64,000 nucleotides of DNA from Rhizobium sp. Root1212 (GCF_001424985.1 NZ_LMDA01000001.1:1001599-1065598), one strand, 5' to 3'. Numbered from the stretch's first letter, positions 17,268 to 25,934 are shown. A program made the numbers and translations. Notes: a model not told the origin generated them from the letters alone.

Positions 17268-18774
17268 AGACGGCCGCCTCCATGTCCTTGAGGGTGGTCG
17301 AGCGCGGGTCGTGCCAGCCGGCGATGCGGCCCTTTTCCATGTGGATGACCCGGTCGGCGTTGAAATAGACTTCCGGCACCTCGTCCGAGATGAGGATGAT
17401 GGCGAGTCCCGCTTCGGCAAGGCGTGCGACGATCTCGAAGATGCCGGCGCGCGCGCCGACATCGACGCCGACGGTCGGCGCGTCGAGGATCAGCACCTTG
17501 GGATTTGTGGCGAGCCATTTGGCGATGGCCACGCGCTGCTGGTTGCCGCCGGAAAGCGTGCAGATCGCATCCTCCTGCTTGCCGATCTTCACGCCGAGAT
17601 CGGCGATCCAGCGCGCGACCAGCGAGCGTTTCTTTTCCGACGAGATCAGCCCGCCGGAGAGGATGCTGTCGAGCGAGGCCTGGACGAGGTTATCGGCGAT
17701 GGATTGCGGCTGGTTGAGCCCGAGCGCCAGACGGTCCTCCGAGAGATAGGCGATGCCGGCGGCGATCGCCTCGCGGTTGGAGGAAAAATACGCGGGGACA
17801 CCTTCCAGCGTGACCGTTCCCGATGCCGCTTGCCGCATGCCAAAAAGCGTCAGCGCCAGTTCCGTGCGGCCGGAGCCGAGCAGGCCGGTGACCCCGAGCG
17901 TTTCGCCGCGGCGAAGCTCGAAGGAAATGTCGGAAAACTCGCCGGGCCGGGACAGGCCCTTGACCGACAGCACGACGGGGTTCTTCGAAACATCGCGGGC
18001 GCGGACATTCTGGTCGAAGGTGCGGCCGGTCATCAGCTCGGTGACGCGCGACTGCGTCATGCCTGCCACCGGATAGACACCGACGAGGTTGCCATCCCTG
18101 AGCACGGTAAGGCGCGAGGAGATTTCCAGCACTTCGGCAAGCCGGTGGCTGACGAAGACCACGGCGACGCCGGAGGCGGACAGGGTGTGCACGATCGAAA
18201 GGAGATGGTCGGTCTCCGCTTGGGTGAGCGAGGCGGTCGGCTCGTCCATGAAGACGATACGCGCCTCGCCTACCAGCGCCCTGGCGATCGCGACGATCTG
18301 GCGCTGGGCGATGGCGAAGTCCTTCAGCGGCCGGTCGACGTCGAGTTTAACGCCAAGCCGCGCCAGCGCTTCTTCCGCGATCCTGCGGATTTTCGGATAA
18401 CTGACGAAGCGCGGTCGGGCGCCGGACAGCGTCTGGAAGGCGATGTTCTCCGCCACGGTCATTTCGGGAAAAAGTGCCAGGTCCTGCCAGATGACCTTGA
18501 TGCCGAGCGACTGGGCGATACCCGGCGTCATGTGAGGGACGGTCTCGCCGTCAAAGGCGATTTCGGCGCCGGCCGCCGGCTTGTAGACGCCGGTGATGAC
18601 CTTGATCAGCGTGCTCTTGCCGCAGCCGTTTTCACCCGCCAGGCAATGAACCTCGCCGGGCATGACCTCGAAAGAGACGTTCTTCAGCGCGCGTACGCCG
18701 CCGAACGTCATGTTGATATTGCGAAGCGAAAGGAGCGGCGGAGCGGCCGCGCCCGTTTCCGTAGCGTTGCTCAT
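17260..18774 (-). CDS. RbsA-like sugar ABC transporter ATPase (two domains)
   Basis: ATPase of the sugar importer, 504 residues with two nucleotide-binding domains. N-domain: Walker A GENGCGKSTLIKVITG, signature region FAIAQRQIVAIARAL (degenerate, as usual), Walker B IVFMDEPTASLT. C-domain: degenerate Walker A GLLGSGRTELALTLFG and intact signature LSGGNQQRVAIAKWL. This asymmetry is the norm for RbsA/MglA. Start at 18774 (MSNATET); the upstream open frame lacks a ribosome site and crosses a stem-loop. Confidence 0.94.
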   Translation of the reverse strand: MSNATETGAAAPPLLSLRNINMTFGGVRALKNVSFEVMPGEVHCLAGENGCGKSTLIKVITGVYKPAAGAEIAFDGETVPHMTPGIAQSLGIKVIWQDLALFPEMTVAENIAFQTLSGARPRFVSYPKIRRIAEEALARLGVKLDVDRPLKDFAIAQRQIVAIARALVGEARIVFMDEPTASLTQAETDHLLSIVHTLSASGVAVVFVSHRLAEVLEISSRLTVLRDGNLVGVYPVAGMTQSRVTELMTGRTFDQNVRARDVSKNPVVLSVKGLSRPGEFSDISFELRRGETLGVTGLLGSGRTELALTLFGMRQAASGTVTLEGVPAYFSSNREAIAAGIAYLSEDRLALGLNQPQSIADNLVQASLDSILSGGLISSEKKRSLVARWIADLGVKIGKQEDAICTLSGGNQQRVAIAKWLATNPKVLILDAPTVGVDVGARAGIFEIVARLAEAGLAIILISDEVPEVYFNADRVIHMEKGRIAGWHDPRSTTLKDMEAAVYA

Positions 18775-18851
18775 GGGTGTCGCCTGTCGATGGAATGGGA
18801 AGAGAGGGAACCGCGCCGGGGCAGCCGGACGCCTGTTCTGTGCGGAGCACC

Positions 18852-18873
18852 GGCCGACCCCGAAGGACCGGCC
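18852..18873 (-). other. intercistronic stem-loop after sugar-binding-protein gene
   Basis: On the minus strand GGCCGGTCC-TTCG-GGGTCGGCC makes a 9-bp stem with a UUCG tetraloop, 25 bases after the stop of the binding-protein gene. It has no T-tract. It is likely an mRNA stabiliser or partial terminator that keeps binding-protein output above ATPase output. Confidence 0.55.
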
Positions 18874-18897
18874 CGGCACCCGGGAGGAGCCTCTATC

Positions 18898-19881
18898 TCA
18901 GAGGCCCATGGCGGCCAGGTCGTCGACCGTGTCCTTGTTGATCGGCAGCAGTTGATCGACGATGATGTCGTTGCCTTCAGGCTTGATCACGCCGAGGCCC
19001 GGAATATCATCGCCTTCCTTGACGCTTTCGCCCTTGATCAGGCGGTCGGCGAGCGTGACGAACACCTCGCCCGCCTGCTTCGGGTTCCACATGAAGCCGC
19101 CGGAAATCGCGCCTGATTTGATGAGCTTTGCGCCCTGGCCGGGCGAGAACGGGCCGAGCACAAAGATCTCGCCCGTCTTGCGGCGTTCCTCGACGGCGCG
19201 GCCGGCGCCGATAGGACCCTGGCTACCGAAGGCGAGGAAGCCCTTGAGGTTGGGATGGGCGGCGATCAGGTCGAGCGCCGTCGAACGGCTCTTATCGACG
19301 TCCTCGGCAACACCATAGCGCTCGCCGACAAGCGTCATGTCCGGATAGTTCGCCTTAATGTAGGCGATGGCAGCGTCCGCCCAGGCATTGTGCAGCGGCA
19401 CGGTCAGCGAGCCGACGAAGACCGCGTATTCGCCCTTGCCGCCCATCTGCTCGGCGAGAAGTTTACCGTGGGCTTCGCCAAAGCCCTTCGAGGAGGCCAG
19501 CTCGAAGTTCCAGTCCGCGCCCTTCTGGGCGGGAGATTCATGCGTGATGACCTTGATGCCTGCGGCCTGCGCCTTGGTGAGCACGGGCTCGAGTACCTTG
19601 GAATCGTTCGGCACGACGCCGATGACCTTGACGCCCTGGGCGATCAGGTCCTCAATGGCGCGCACCTGCAGTGCCGGGTCGGAACTGGTCGGCCCGACCA
19701 TGAAGGCGTCGACGCCGAGTTTCTGGCCCTGCTCCTTGATGCCCGCCTCCATGGCGTTGAACCACGGAATGCCGCCGATCTTGACGACCACACCGACCTT
19801 CGGCGCGTCCGCCGCAAAGGCAACTGCCGCACCGGCAAGCGAAAGGGTTGCGGCGAACGCCGCAATGACGAACTTCTTCAT
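18898..19881 (-). CDS. RbsB-like periplasmic sugar-binding protein
   Basis: Periplasmic binding protein of the sugar importer, 327 residues. Sec signal peptide KKFVIAAFAATLSLAGAAVAFA with cleavage near AFA-AD. The type I fold is recognisable: KVGVVVKIGGIPWFNAMEAG, IEDLIAQGVKVIGVVPND, VITHESP, FLAFGSQGPIGAGRAVEERR. First gene of the operon, after a 225-bp control region. It has some resemblance to LsrB-type proteins, but no lsr genes are present and the linked epimerase favours a pentose or hexose ligand. Confidence 0.93.
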   Translation of the reverse strand: MKKFVIAAFAATLSLAGAAVAFAADAPKVGVVVKIGGIPWFNAMEAGIKEQGQKLGVDAFMVGPTSSDPALQVRAIEDLIAQGVKVIGVVPNDSKVLEPVLTKAQAAGIKVITHESPAQKGADWNFELASSKGFGEAHGKLLAEQMGGKGEYAVFVGSLTVPLHNAWADAAIAYIKANYPDMTLVGERYGVAEDVDKSRSTALDLIAAHPNLKGFLAFGSQGPIGAGRAVEERRKTGEIFVLGPFSPGQGAKLIKSGAISGGFMWNPKQAGEVFVTLADRLIKGESVKEGDDIPGLGVIKPEGNDIIVDQLLPINKDTVDDLAAMGL

Positions 19882-19993
19882 GACTTCTCCTCCAAATGTC
19901 GCCCACGCGACTAGGTGCGCCAGACCGCTCCTCGGTCTGGCCGCCCCGTTTCTCTCGATATGAGGACGTGTGCCTCCTCCGGCAATCCATCAT

Positions 19994-20033
19994 GCACAAT
20001 CGATGTTTCTTTTTTGCGCAATCGATGGTGCAA
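19994..20033. promoter_or_regulatory. two LacI-type operator copies
   Basis: Two related elements lie between the sugar importer and the LacI gene: GCACAATCGATG (19994-20005) and the near-palindrome TTGCGCAATCGATGGTGCAA (20014-20033), which shares the CAATCGATG core and has the central CG typical of LacI operators. They sit about 115 bp upstream of the importer and 75 bp upstream of the regulator, which would allow control of both. Confidence 0.6.
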
Positions 20034-20106
20034 TAACCATGTGCGAAGAGAACTCTTTCGTCAAGAGGGGTTTGCTAATAAAAGAATCGCGACAGGAGAC
20101 TGACGA

Positions 20107-21183
20107 ATGACGGACAAGACCAAGAAGAAGGCGACCATCTACGATCTGTCGGTCATCTCGGGCATTTCGCCCTCGACGGTGAGCGCGGTGCTCAATGGCA
20201 CGTGGCGCAAACGGCGCATTAAGGAAGCCACGGCCGAGCTGATCCAGAAACTGGCGGAAGAGCATGGCTATTCCGCGAATCTGCAGGCGCGTGGCCTGCG
20301 CTCCTCCCGCTCCGGCCTCGTCGGGCTCCTGCTGCCGGTACATGACAACCGCTACTTCTCGTCCATGGCCCAATATTTCGAAGCACAGGTAAGAAGCACC
20401 GGCCAGTGCCCAATCGTCGTCAGCGCTTGCCGCGATCCGGACGAGGAGCATCAGATCGTCGAGTCGCTGATTTCCTACTCGATCGACGAACTGCTGATCG
20501 CTGGCGCGACCGACCCAGACGGCGTGCACGACATCTGCGAAAGGGCCGGACTGAAGCATGTCAATATCGACTTGCCCGGCAGTAAGGCGCCGTCAGTCGT
20601 TACCGACAACTACGAGGGAGGTCGCTTGCTGACGCAGGCACTCATCGAGCGGATGCGCGAGCAAGGCCCGGTGGCGCCGGATGAACTCCACCTCTTCGGT
20701 GGGCGTGACGACCACGCCAGCCGCGAACGTATCCGCGCCTTCCGGGACGTAAAGCGCGCGATGCTCGGTGGCGACCCTGACTCGTGCATCCAGCCAACCG
20801 GCTACTCGCCCGGCAACACCGCCCACGCCTTCGAGGCGTTTCATGCCAGGCATGGCCGATTGCCGCGTGGCTTTTTCGTCAACTCTTCGATCAATCTAGA
20901 GGGCCTGATGCGCTTTCTCGCACAACACCCGCAGGAAGCCTTCGCCGATATCGTGGTCGGCTGTTTCGACTATGATCCCTTCGCCTCGTTCCTGCCCTTC
21001 CCACTGTTCATGATCCGCCAAGACGCGGAGGCAATGATCACCAAGGGTCTCTCCATCTTGAGCACGACCCGCCCGCCGATCATGACCCACCTCGTCGCGC
21101 CCACTCTCGTGCCTCCCCGAACGGCGCTTATCGGCCCGCTTGATGCGCTAAAAGACCCGGACGCCGTGCACTCCGTATTATAA
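20107..21183 (+). CDS. LacI-family transcriptional regulator of sugar importer
   Basis: Regulator of 358 residues with CAGGAGA before the ATG. HTH TIYDLSVISGISPSTVSAVL and hinge NLQARGLRSSRSGLVG occupy residues 10-75, followed by the ligand domain (FVNSSINLEGLMRFLAQHP, VVGCFDYDPFASFLPFPLFMIRQD). Divergent from the RbsABC-type operon with two operator-like repeats in the gap, so it should repress that operon and itself until the sugar binds. Confidence 0.93.
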   Translation: MTDKTKKKATIYDLSVISGISPSTVSAVLNGTWRKRRIKEATAELIQKLAEEHGYSANLQARGLRSSRSGLVGLLLPVHDNRYFSSMAQYFEAQVRSTGQCPIVVSACRDPDEEHQIVESLISYSIDELLIAGATDPDGVHDICERAGLKHVNIDLPGSKAPSVVTDNYEGGRLLTQALIERMREQGPVAPDELHLFGGRDDHASRERIRAFRDVKRAMLGGDPDSCIQPTGYSPGNTAHAFEAFHARHGRLPRGFFVNSSINLEGLMRFLAQHPQEAFADIVVGCFDYDPFASFLPFPLFMIRQDAEAMITKGLSILSTTRPPIMTHLVAPTLVPPRTALIGPLDALKDPDAVHSVL

Positions 21184-21321
21184 AGGTGTCATATCGGTTG
21201 TACTTCTCGTCGTGCGCAAGCGCAAAAAAAAGCGGCCAGCTGACCCGGCGGGGGCCTCGGTGCCTGTTGGCAAAATAAGCCATCGAAGCACGTTGATGAA
21301 TAGCCACGCCAGGATGCGGTT
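21184..21321. other. short intergenic stretch
   Basis: Region between the LacI regulator and the small candidate ORF. It contains GTGCGCAAGCGC followed by eight A residues (about 21213-21230), which on the minus strand reads as a short hairpin preceded by T residues. No gene is seen. Confidence 0.3.
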
Positions 21322-21474
21322 TCATACGGAGCTGGGTAACTCTGGGTCCCGAGCCTCCGCATCAACCTGCTCTTCATGAAGGGCTGCCTGATCGGAAGGG
21401 AAACAGGCGAGACCGAGTTCCGCGACGAACCCGGCCTCGATTTCCTGACTGTCCCGAAGAATAGTCTCCGTCAT
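21322..21474 (-). CDS. candidate 50-codon ORF downstream of DUF347 gene
   Basis: Starts 2 bp after the stop codon of the DUF347 gene (TGATATG arrangement) and encodes MTETILRDSQEIEAGFVAEL followed by 30 acidic, mostly polar residues. No signal peptide or membrane segment. The spacing is typical of translational coupling, but there is no independent ribosome site. It may be chance. Not recognised. Confidence 0.25.
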   Translation of the reverse strand: MTETILRDSQEIEAGFVAELGLACFPSDQAALHEEQVDAEARDPELPSSV

Positions 21475-21475
21475 A

Positions 21476-22243
21476 TCAAGTCGGGCAGTCCCGGTCGTCG
21501 CGACCGAAGCTCATGGAAGCAACGATCACCGCGATCGCACTGAGGAACAGGGCACTTGTGACGACGGTGCCCAGTCCCAGCCCGCCATATTGCGCGGGTT
21601 GCGACAGCAAGTCCCCGAAGGATGCACCGAGCGGGCGGGTGAAGATATAGACTAGCCAGAAGCCGAGGATCGGGTCGAGCCCCAGCAGGAAATAGCCGGC
21701 CGAAAGCGAAGCGATGATCATCCCGAACAGGATGCCGGTCGCGAGATAACCGAGCCCGAACTGTTCGGCCACCAGATCGCCCGCCGCCGTTCCCAGAGCA
21801 AAGGTGAACAGGATCGCCAGCCAGTAATAGGCCTCGCGCCGGGTCGTGAAGATCGCATGGATCGAAAGCGTGCCTTCGGACCGGAACCAGAGCAGGAAGG
21901 TGACGGCGAGCGCGACGGTGAAGAGGATCGTCGTGACGATGAGCGGCACGCCGAAATTATCCACCAGATTGTCGGTGACCAGGGTGCCGACGATGCTGAT
22001 CAGCACGACAGCCAGCCAATAGCTCCAGGGCACATAGCGCTTCTGCCCGAATTGCAGAACCAGCGCCCCGATCAGCACTGCTGTCATGATCAAGGACGTC
22101 GTCGTCAGGCCGAAGCCGAGGTTGACCGCCAGATAATCGGCGGCGGTTTCCCCCATGGTGACCGCCATCAGCTTGATCAGCCAGAAACTGAGGGTTACCT
22201 CCGGCACGCGGTTCACGGGGGATGCGGAATGTACCGTGCTCAT
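21476..22243 (-). CDS. DUF347 tetra-repeat membrane protein (COG4705)
   Basis: Integral membrane protein of 255 residues built from four two-TM repeats of the DUF347 type. Each repeat ends its first half with a similar acidic motif: MGETAADYLAVNLGFG, VGTLVTDNLVDNFG, LGTAAGDLVAEQFGLG and LGASFGDLLSQP...GGLGLG. Conserved tryptophans precede the second helices (SYWLAV, YYWLAI, GFWLVY). Function is unknown; the repeated membrane acid residues suggest ion or metal transport, which is inference. It overlaps the upstream small-protein gene by 4 bp and has a paralog at 22769-23560. Confidence 0.88.
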   Translation of the reverse strand: MSTVHSASPVNRVPEVTLSFWLIKLMAVTMGETAADYLAVNLGFGLTTTSLIMTAVLIGALVLQFGQKRYVPWSYWLAVVLISIVGTLVTDNLVDNFGVPLIVTTILFTVALAVTFLLWFRSEGTLSIHAIFTTRREAYYWLAILFTFALGTAAGDLVAEQFGLGYLATGILFGMIIASLSAGYFLLGLDPILGFWLVYIFTRPLGASFGDLLSQPAQYGGLGLGTVVTSALFLSAIAVIVASMSFGRDDRDCPT

Positions 22244-22626
22244 TTCGTCACCGCCTTCTGGTCCGTCAAGGCGGTTTGCAGGGCCGCGAGCGTTTCACCG
22301 ACCGCGGCCGGATCGGGGGTCTTGGTGCGCAGCGCAGACAGGGCGGCGTCGGCGGCCTCGTCGATCGTATCCCAGCGGGCGGGGTCCATGGGTCTCAGCC
22401 CGGCCTCGGCCTGATCCCAGGCGATTTCGAAATCCTTGATCCGGGTCTTCGCGCCCGGCAGGTCGCCCGTGCCGGCAATCTTCTGCACATCCCTCACGAT
22501 GGAGCTGAACATCGACAAATCGCCCAATCCGGCTGCGGCGCTCGCCTGATTCTGGTAAAGCTGAAAACCCGTAAAGGCGGCGACGGGCACGGCGATCAGC
22601 ACCGTCGCCAGAAGTAACTGTTTCAT
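22240..22626 (-). CDS. small exported alpha-helical protein
   Basis: 128 residues with a Sec signal/anchor (KQLLLATVLIAVPVAAFTGF). The mature part is predicted all-helical with FEIAWDQAEAGLRPMDPARW, IDEAADAALSALR and DPAAVGETLAALQTAL. Start at 22626 has GGAGCA 8 bases upstream. The W-x-x-ID-x-x-x-D-x-AL-x-x-LR pattern recalls periplasmic helical domains found with metal permeases, but no family is certain. First gene of a two-gene unit with the DUF347 protein. A palindromic element lies about 80 bp upstream. Confidence 0.75.
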   Translation of the reverse strand: MKQLLLATVLIAVPVAAFTGFQLYQNQASAAAGLGDLSMFSSIVRDVQKIAGTGDLPGAKTRIKDFEIAWDQAEAGLRPMDPARWDTIDEAADAALSALRTKTPDPAAVGETLAALQTALTDQKAVTK

Positions 22627-22684
22627 GATGGTGCTCCGAAAAGGGATGTGCCTGCTCTCTGCGCGACGGTTGTGAGCGCGCAAG

Positions 22685-22722
22685 CATGCAGCCGGATTTC
22701 AGCAAGCTTACAGATCTGTAAT
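22685..22722. promoter_or_regulatory. duplicated regulatory element, copy 1 (TTACAGATCTGTAA)
   Basis: Contains the perfect 14-bp palindrome TTACAGATCTGTAA (22708-22721) preceded by CATGCAGCC and TTTCA blocks at the same spacing as in copy 2 (23777-23814). It is upstream of the small exported protein gene. It is probably the binding site of the OmpR-type regulator encoded 1.2 kb away. Confidence 0.6.
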
Positions 22723-22768
22723 GGCGGCGGATTTCGTGTGGGGGCGACCTTGCGCCGCCCCCACATCG

Positions 22769-23560
22769 TCACTTGCGCACCAACTGGGGCTGCGGCTGGC
22801 GGCTTGCCCGCATCGTGAGGCCGATGAGAACGGCCATCAGCACGAAGCAGACCAACGAGGCATTCTGTGTGCCGAGATCGAAGCCGCCCTTTGCCAGCGG
22901 TTTGGTCAGGAGATCGCCGAATGTCGCGCCGAACGGTCGCGTAAAGATGAAGGCAACCCAGAAAAGCGCCACATCGTTGATGGCGTGGCTATAGTGCAGC
23001 AGGATCACGACCGCGATGACGGCGGTGCAGACCGCGGCGGCGGCGAGATATCCGAGCGAAAGATTGTCTACCAGGAAATCGCCATAGGCGGTGCCCAGGC
23101 TGTTGGAAAACAGCACAGCGATCCAGAACATCGCCTCGGCCTGGCGATGCCTTATGCCCTCGATGGAGAGCGTGCCCTCCCTCCTGTACCAGACCGCCAG
23201 CGCCACGAGCAGCCCCAGAAGCAGCAGCACCGAGCCGGTGGCGTAGCCAAGCTCCAGGGTCCGGTCCATCATGTCGGAAATCTCGGTGCCTGCAGTCGTC
23301 GTGCCGACGATCGCGGCCCAGAACAGGACGGGGTGATACTCCCGCGCCCGAATCTGGGCGGCGAGCAGCAGGAGCAGCAGGCCCCCGGTAATCGCCAGCC
23401 CTGCGACATAACCGAGGCCGAGCGTCTGGGCCAGAAAATCGCCCGCGGTTTCTCCAAGGGTTGTCGCCAGAATTTTCAGAAGCCAGAAGGCGGCCGTCAC
23501 GGTCGCGATCTTGTTGCCGATCCGGGTCGGATCGGTCTTTTCCATGTTCGAACTGTTCAT
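22769..23560 (-). CDS. DUF347 tetra-repeat membrane protein, paralog
   Basis: Second DUF347 membrane protein, 263 residues, four repeats again visible: LGETAGDFLAQTLGLG, GTEISDMMDRTLELG, LGTAYGDFLVDNLSLG and FGATFGDLLTKPLAKGG. Helix starts AAFWLLKI, MFWIAVL and ALFWVAFIFTRPFGA match the paralog at 21476-22243, so the two derive from gene duplication. The ATG at 23560 has AGGAT upstream; a TTG two codons earlier is less likely. It is divergent from the two-component genes with 332 bp between. Confidence 0.87.
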   Translation of the reverse strand: MNSSNMEKTDPTRIGNKIATVTAAFWLLKILATTLGETAGDFLAQTLGLGYVAGLAITGGLLLLLLAAQIRAREYHPVLFWAAIVGTTTAGTEISDMMDRTLELGYATGSVLLLLGLLVALAVWYRREGTLSIEGIRHRQAEAMFWIAVLFSNSLGTAYGDFLVDNLSLGYLAAAAVCTAVIAVVILLHYSHAINDVALFWVAFIFTRPFGATFGDLLTKPLAKGGFDLGTQNASLVCFVLMAVLIGLTMRASRQPQPQLVRK

Positions 23561-23776
23561 TGTCAATCCTGCTTACGGTTCACGAAGGCCCGGTCCCGGT
23601 GGTTCGGGGCAGGGTTTGGGCTGTCGGAAGACGGGCATCATGCGGGTCTGGACCGAAGGAGCGAGGGGCGCGGCAGGCGCAAGCGGCACGCGGCCCGGCG
23701 ATCGAGGTGGGAGGCTATTTCATGATCTCTCCGGCGGGGCGATGTGCCCCGGCCCGGACGGCATTAAACGCCTTGC

Positions 23777-23814
23777 CATGCAGCCAGCTTTCAACCGGAT
23801 TACAGATTTGTATA
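23777..23814. promoter_or_regulatory. duplicated regulatory element, copy 2 (TTACAGATTTGTAT)
   Basis: CATGCAGCC, TTTCA and TTACAGAT-T-TGTA occur in the same order and spacing as in copy 1 at 22685-22722. It lies about 80 bp upstream of the response-regulator gene and 216 bp upstream of the divergent DUF347 gene. The remainder of the 23561-23892 gap shows nothing else clear. Confidence 0.6.
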
Positions 23815-23892
23815 GTGAGCGAGAACCGGGCGTTAAGCCGCTCTCGTATCCGGACTGCCGCTGCTCCTTCCTTGAAGAACCGAAAGCTCCCC

Positions 23893-24570
23893 ATGCGTAT
23901 CCTGCTGATCGAGGATGATCCTTCCGTTTCCGCTTATGTCGCGCGCGGCCTCACCGAACAGGGCCATGCCTGCGATGTACTGGCTGAGGGCACCGACGGC
24001 CTGTTTCAGGCGACCCGCGAGACCTATGATGTGCTGGTGATCGACCGGATGCTGCCGGGGCTGGACGGGCTGTCGCTCGTTCGGGCCTTGCGGGCCGCAG
24101 GCCGCAGGACACCGGTTCTGTTCCTGACGGCGCTCGGCGGCATCGACGACCGGGTCGACGGGCTGGAGGCGGGCGCCGACGATTACCTGACCAAGCCCTT
24201 CGCCTTCGCCGAGCTGATGGCGCGCGTCAACGCGCTCGCCCGCCGCCCGCCGGTGCAGGAGGTGAAGACCGTGTTGCGCGTCGCCGATCTGGAGCTTGAT
24301 CTGATGCGCAGGACCGCCGTCCGCGCCGGCCAGCCGATCGATCTCCTTCCCCGCGAATTCACGCTGCTCGAAGTGCTGATGCGCAATGAGGGACGGGTGG
24401 TGACGCGCACCATGCTTCTGGAGCGGGTCTGGGATTTCCATTTCGATCCCAAGACCTCGGTGGTGGAGACCCATGTCAGCCGCCTGCGCGCCAAAATCGA
24501 CAAACCCTTCGAAACTGCCTTGCTGCACACGGTCAAGAACATGGGCTATTCGCTTCATGCGTCCCGCTGA
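23893..24570 (+). CDS. OmpR/TctD-type response regulator
   Basis: Two-component response regulator of 225 residues. The receiver domain has the acidic pocket IEDD and phospho-acceptor D51 region (VLVIDRMLPGLDG), threonine in LFLTALGG and lysine in DDYLTKPFAF. The C-terminal winged helix (LPREFTLLEVLMRNEGRVVTR ... VVETHVSRLRAKID) binds DNA. Start at 23893 (MRILLIEDDP). The kinase gene overlaps its end by 14 bp. Probable regulon: the two neighbouring DUF347 units carrying the TTACAGAT element. Confidence 0.94.
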   Translation: MRILLIEDDPSVSAYVARGLTEQGHACDVLAEGTDGLFQATRETYDVLVIDRMLPGLDGLSLVRALRAAGRRTPVLFLTALGGIDDRVDGLEAGADDYLTKPFAFAELMARVNALARRPPVQEVKTVLRVADLELDLMRRTAVRAGQPIDLLPREFTLLEVLMRNEGRVVTRTMLLERVWDFHFDPKTSVVETHVSRLRAKIDKPFETALLHTVKNMGYSLHASR

Positions 24571-25918
24571 CCTGTGGCGGCACAGCTCGTTCCGGCTGGC
24601 GCTGGGCGTGACCCTGCTCGTGCTGACGACACTGATCCTTGCCGGCGGTGTCGGCTACGGTCTGATGCGGGAACGACTGTCGACGCGGCAGGACGCCCGC
24701 GTGACCGAGATCTTCACGGCCATCGCCCAGACAAGCCTGCTCAACGACCGGGTCGACCTCATCGAAGCCATCACCACCCGCATCCAGGCCAGTCCGGATC
24801 GATCGACCGCCTATCTACTGACGGACGACAACGGCCAGTTGCTTGCAGGCAACATAAGGGACACCGCGCTGCCACGCGGCTGGTCCACGATCGCGGCCGC
24901 CGAATTGGACATTCCCACCAATTATCTCTACCGGGTATTTTCAGGGCCGGCCGGGCAATACCGACTTACGGTCGCCCTGGCCAATTCCGATCAACAGCAG
25001 TTGCAAAACATCGTTCTCGGCGCCTTCGGATGGGCGGCCCTCGTTGCGGGGCTTGCGACCGTTGCGGCCGGCGCGATCCTCGCAGCGCGGGTCCAAAGCC
25101 GGCTTTCCAGCGCCGAGGCCGCCGTCGCCCTGCTGGCGCATGGCGATTTGTCCGCACGCCTGCCGGTTTCCGGGCGGGGAGACGATCTCGACCGCATCTC
25201 TTCGGCGATCAATGCCAGTCTCGTCCGGCTCGAAAGCTCTGTCGAGGCGATGCGGCAAGTCAGCGCCGATATTGCCCACGACCTGCGCACCCCCCTCAAC
25301 CGGTTGCGCATCAGGATCGAGAATGCCGCCACCAGGCTTGCGGACGGCCTCCCCGCCGAAGACGATCTGATGGCGGCGATCGCCGAAAGCGACCGGATCA
25401 ACGAGACCTTCTCCGCCCTGCTCCGCATCGCCCAGATCGAGAGCGGCGCGCGGCGCGCGCAGTTCACGACTGTCGATCTGACCGGCCTGATGCAGATCAT
25501 GGCGGAGATTTATGCCGATGTGGCCGCCGACGCCGGCCATACCCTGTATCTCGATGTTACCGATCCAGCCCCGGTGAGCGGCGACAGGGAACTGCTGACG
25601 CAAACCCTGGCAAATCTCATCGAAAACACGATCCGCCATTGCGCCCCCGGCACGCGGATCACCTGCGCCGTGCGCGGAACTGCCGACCTGGTGATCGCAT
25701 CCGTGAGCGACACCGGACCTGGCATCCCCGCGGAAGAGCGCGAAAAGGTCCTGCGCCGCCTCTACCGGCTCGAGCAAAGCCGAAGCACGGAAGGCACCGG
25801 ATTGGGGCTGGCGCTGGTGAAAGCGGTGGCCGACCTTCACAGCGCCGATCTCGTGCTGGCCGATGCAGAACCGGGGCTGCGGGTTGCGTTGACTTTTCGG
25901 CGGAGCGTTGGAACGTGA
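24557..25918 (+). CDS. membrane sensor histidine kinase
   Basis: Cognate kinase, 453 residues. TM1 about residues 14-38, periplasmic domain about 39-155, TM2 about 156-180, HAMP domain, H-box SADIAHDLRTPLNRLRIRIE with the phosphorylated histidine, N-box LANLIENTIRHC, and G-boxes DTGPGIP and GTGLGLALVKA. It overlaps the regulator gene, so the pair is co-translated. The signal is unknown. The periplasmic domain (NYLYRVFSGPAGQYRL) resembles kinases of the TctE/QseC group. Confidence 0.93.
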   Translation: MRPADLWRHSSFRLALGVTLLVLTTLILAGGVGYGLMRERLSTRQDARVTEIFTAIAQTSLLNDRVDLIEAITTRIQASPDRSTAYLLTDDNGQLLAGNIRDTALPRGWSTIAAAELDIPTNYLYRVFSGPAGQYRLTVALANSDQQQLQNIVLGAFGWAALVAGLATVAAGAILAARVQSRLSSAEAAVALLAHGDLSARLPVSGRGDDLDRISSAINASLVRLESSVEAMRQVSADIAHDLRTPLNRLRIRIENAATRLADGLPAEDDLMAAIAESDRINETFSALLRIAQIESGARRAQFTTVDLTGLMQIMAEIYADVAADAGHTLYLDVTDPAPVSGDRELLTQTLANLIENTIRHCAPGTRITCAVRGTADLVIASVSDTGPGIPAEEREKVLRRLYRLEQSRSTEGTGLGLALVKAVADLHSADLVLADAEPGLRVALTFRRSVGT

Positions 25919-25934
25919 CCGCAAGGGTTCCCCC

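Noticed and set aside
18898..19881. Calling the sugar-binding protein an autoinducer-2 receptor (LsrB)
   Set aside because: No lsrK/lsrF/lsrG or LsrR partner nearby; the neighbouring epimerase points to a sugar.
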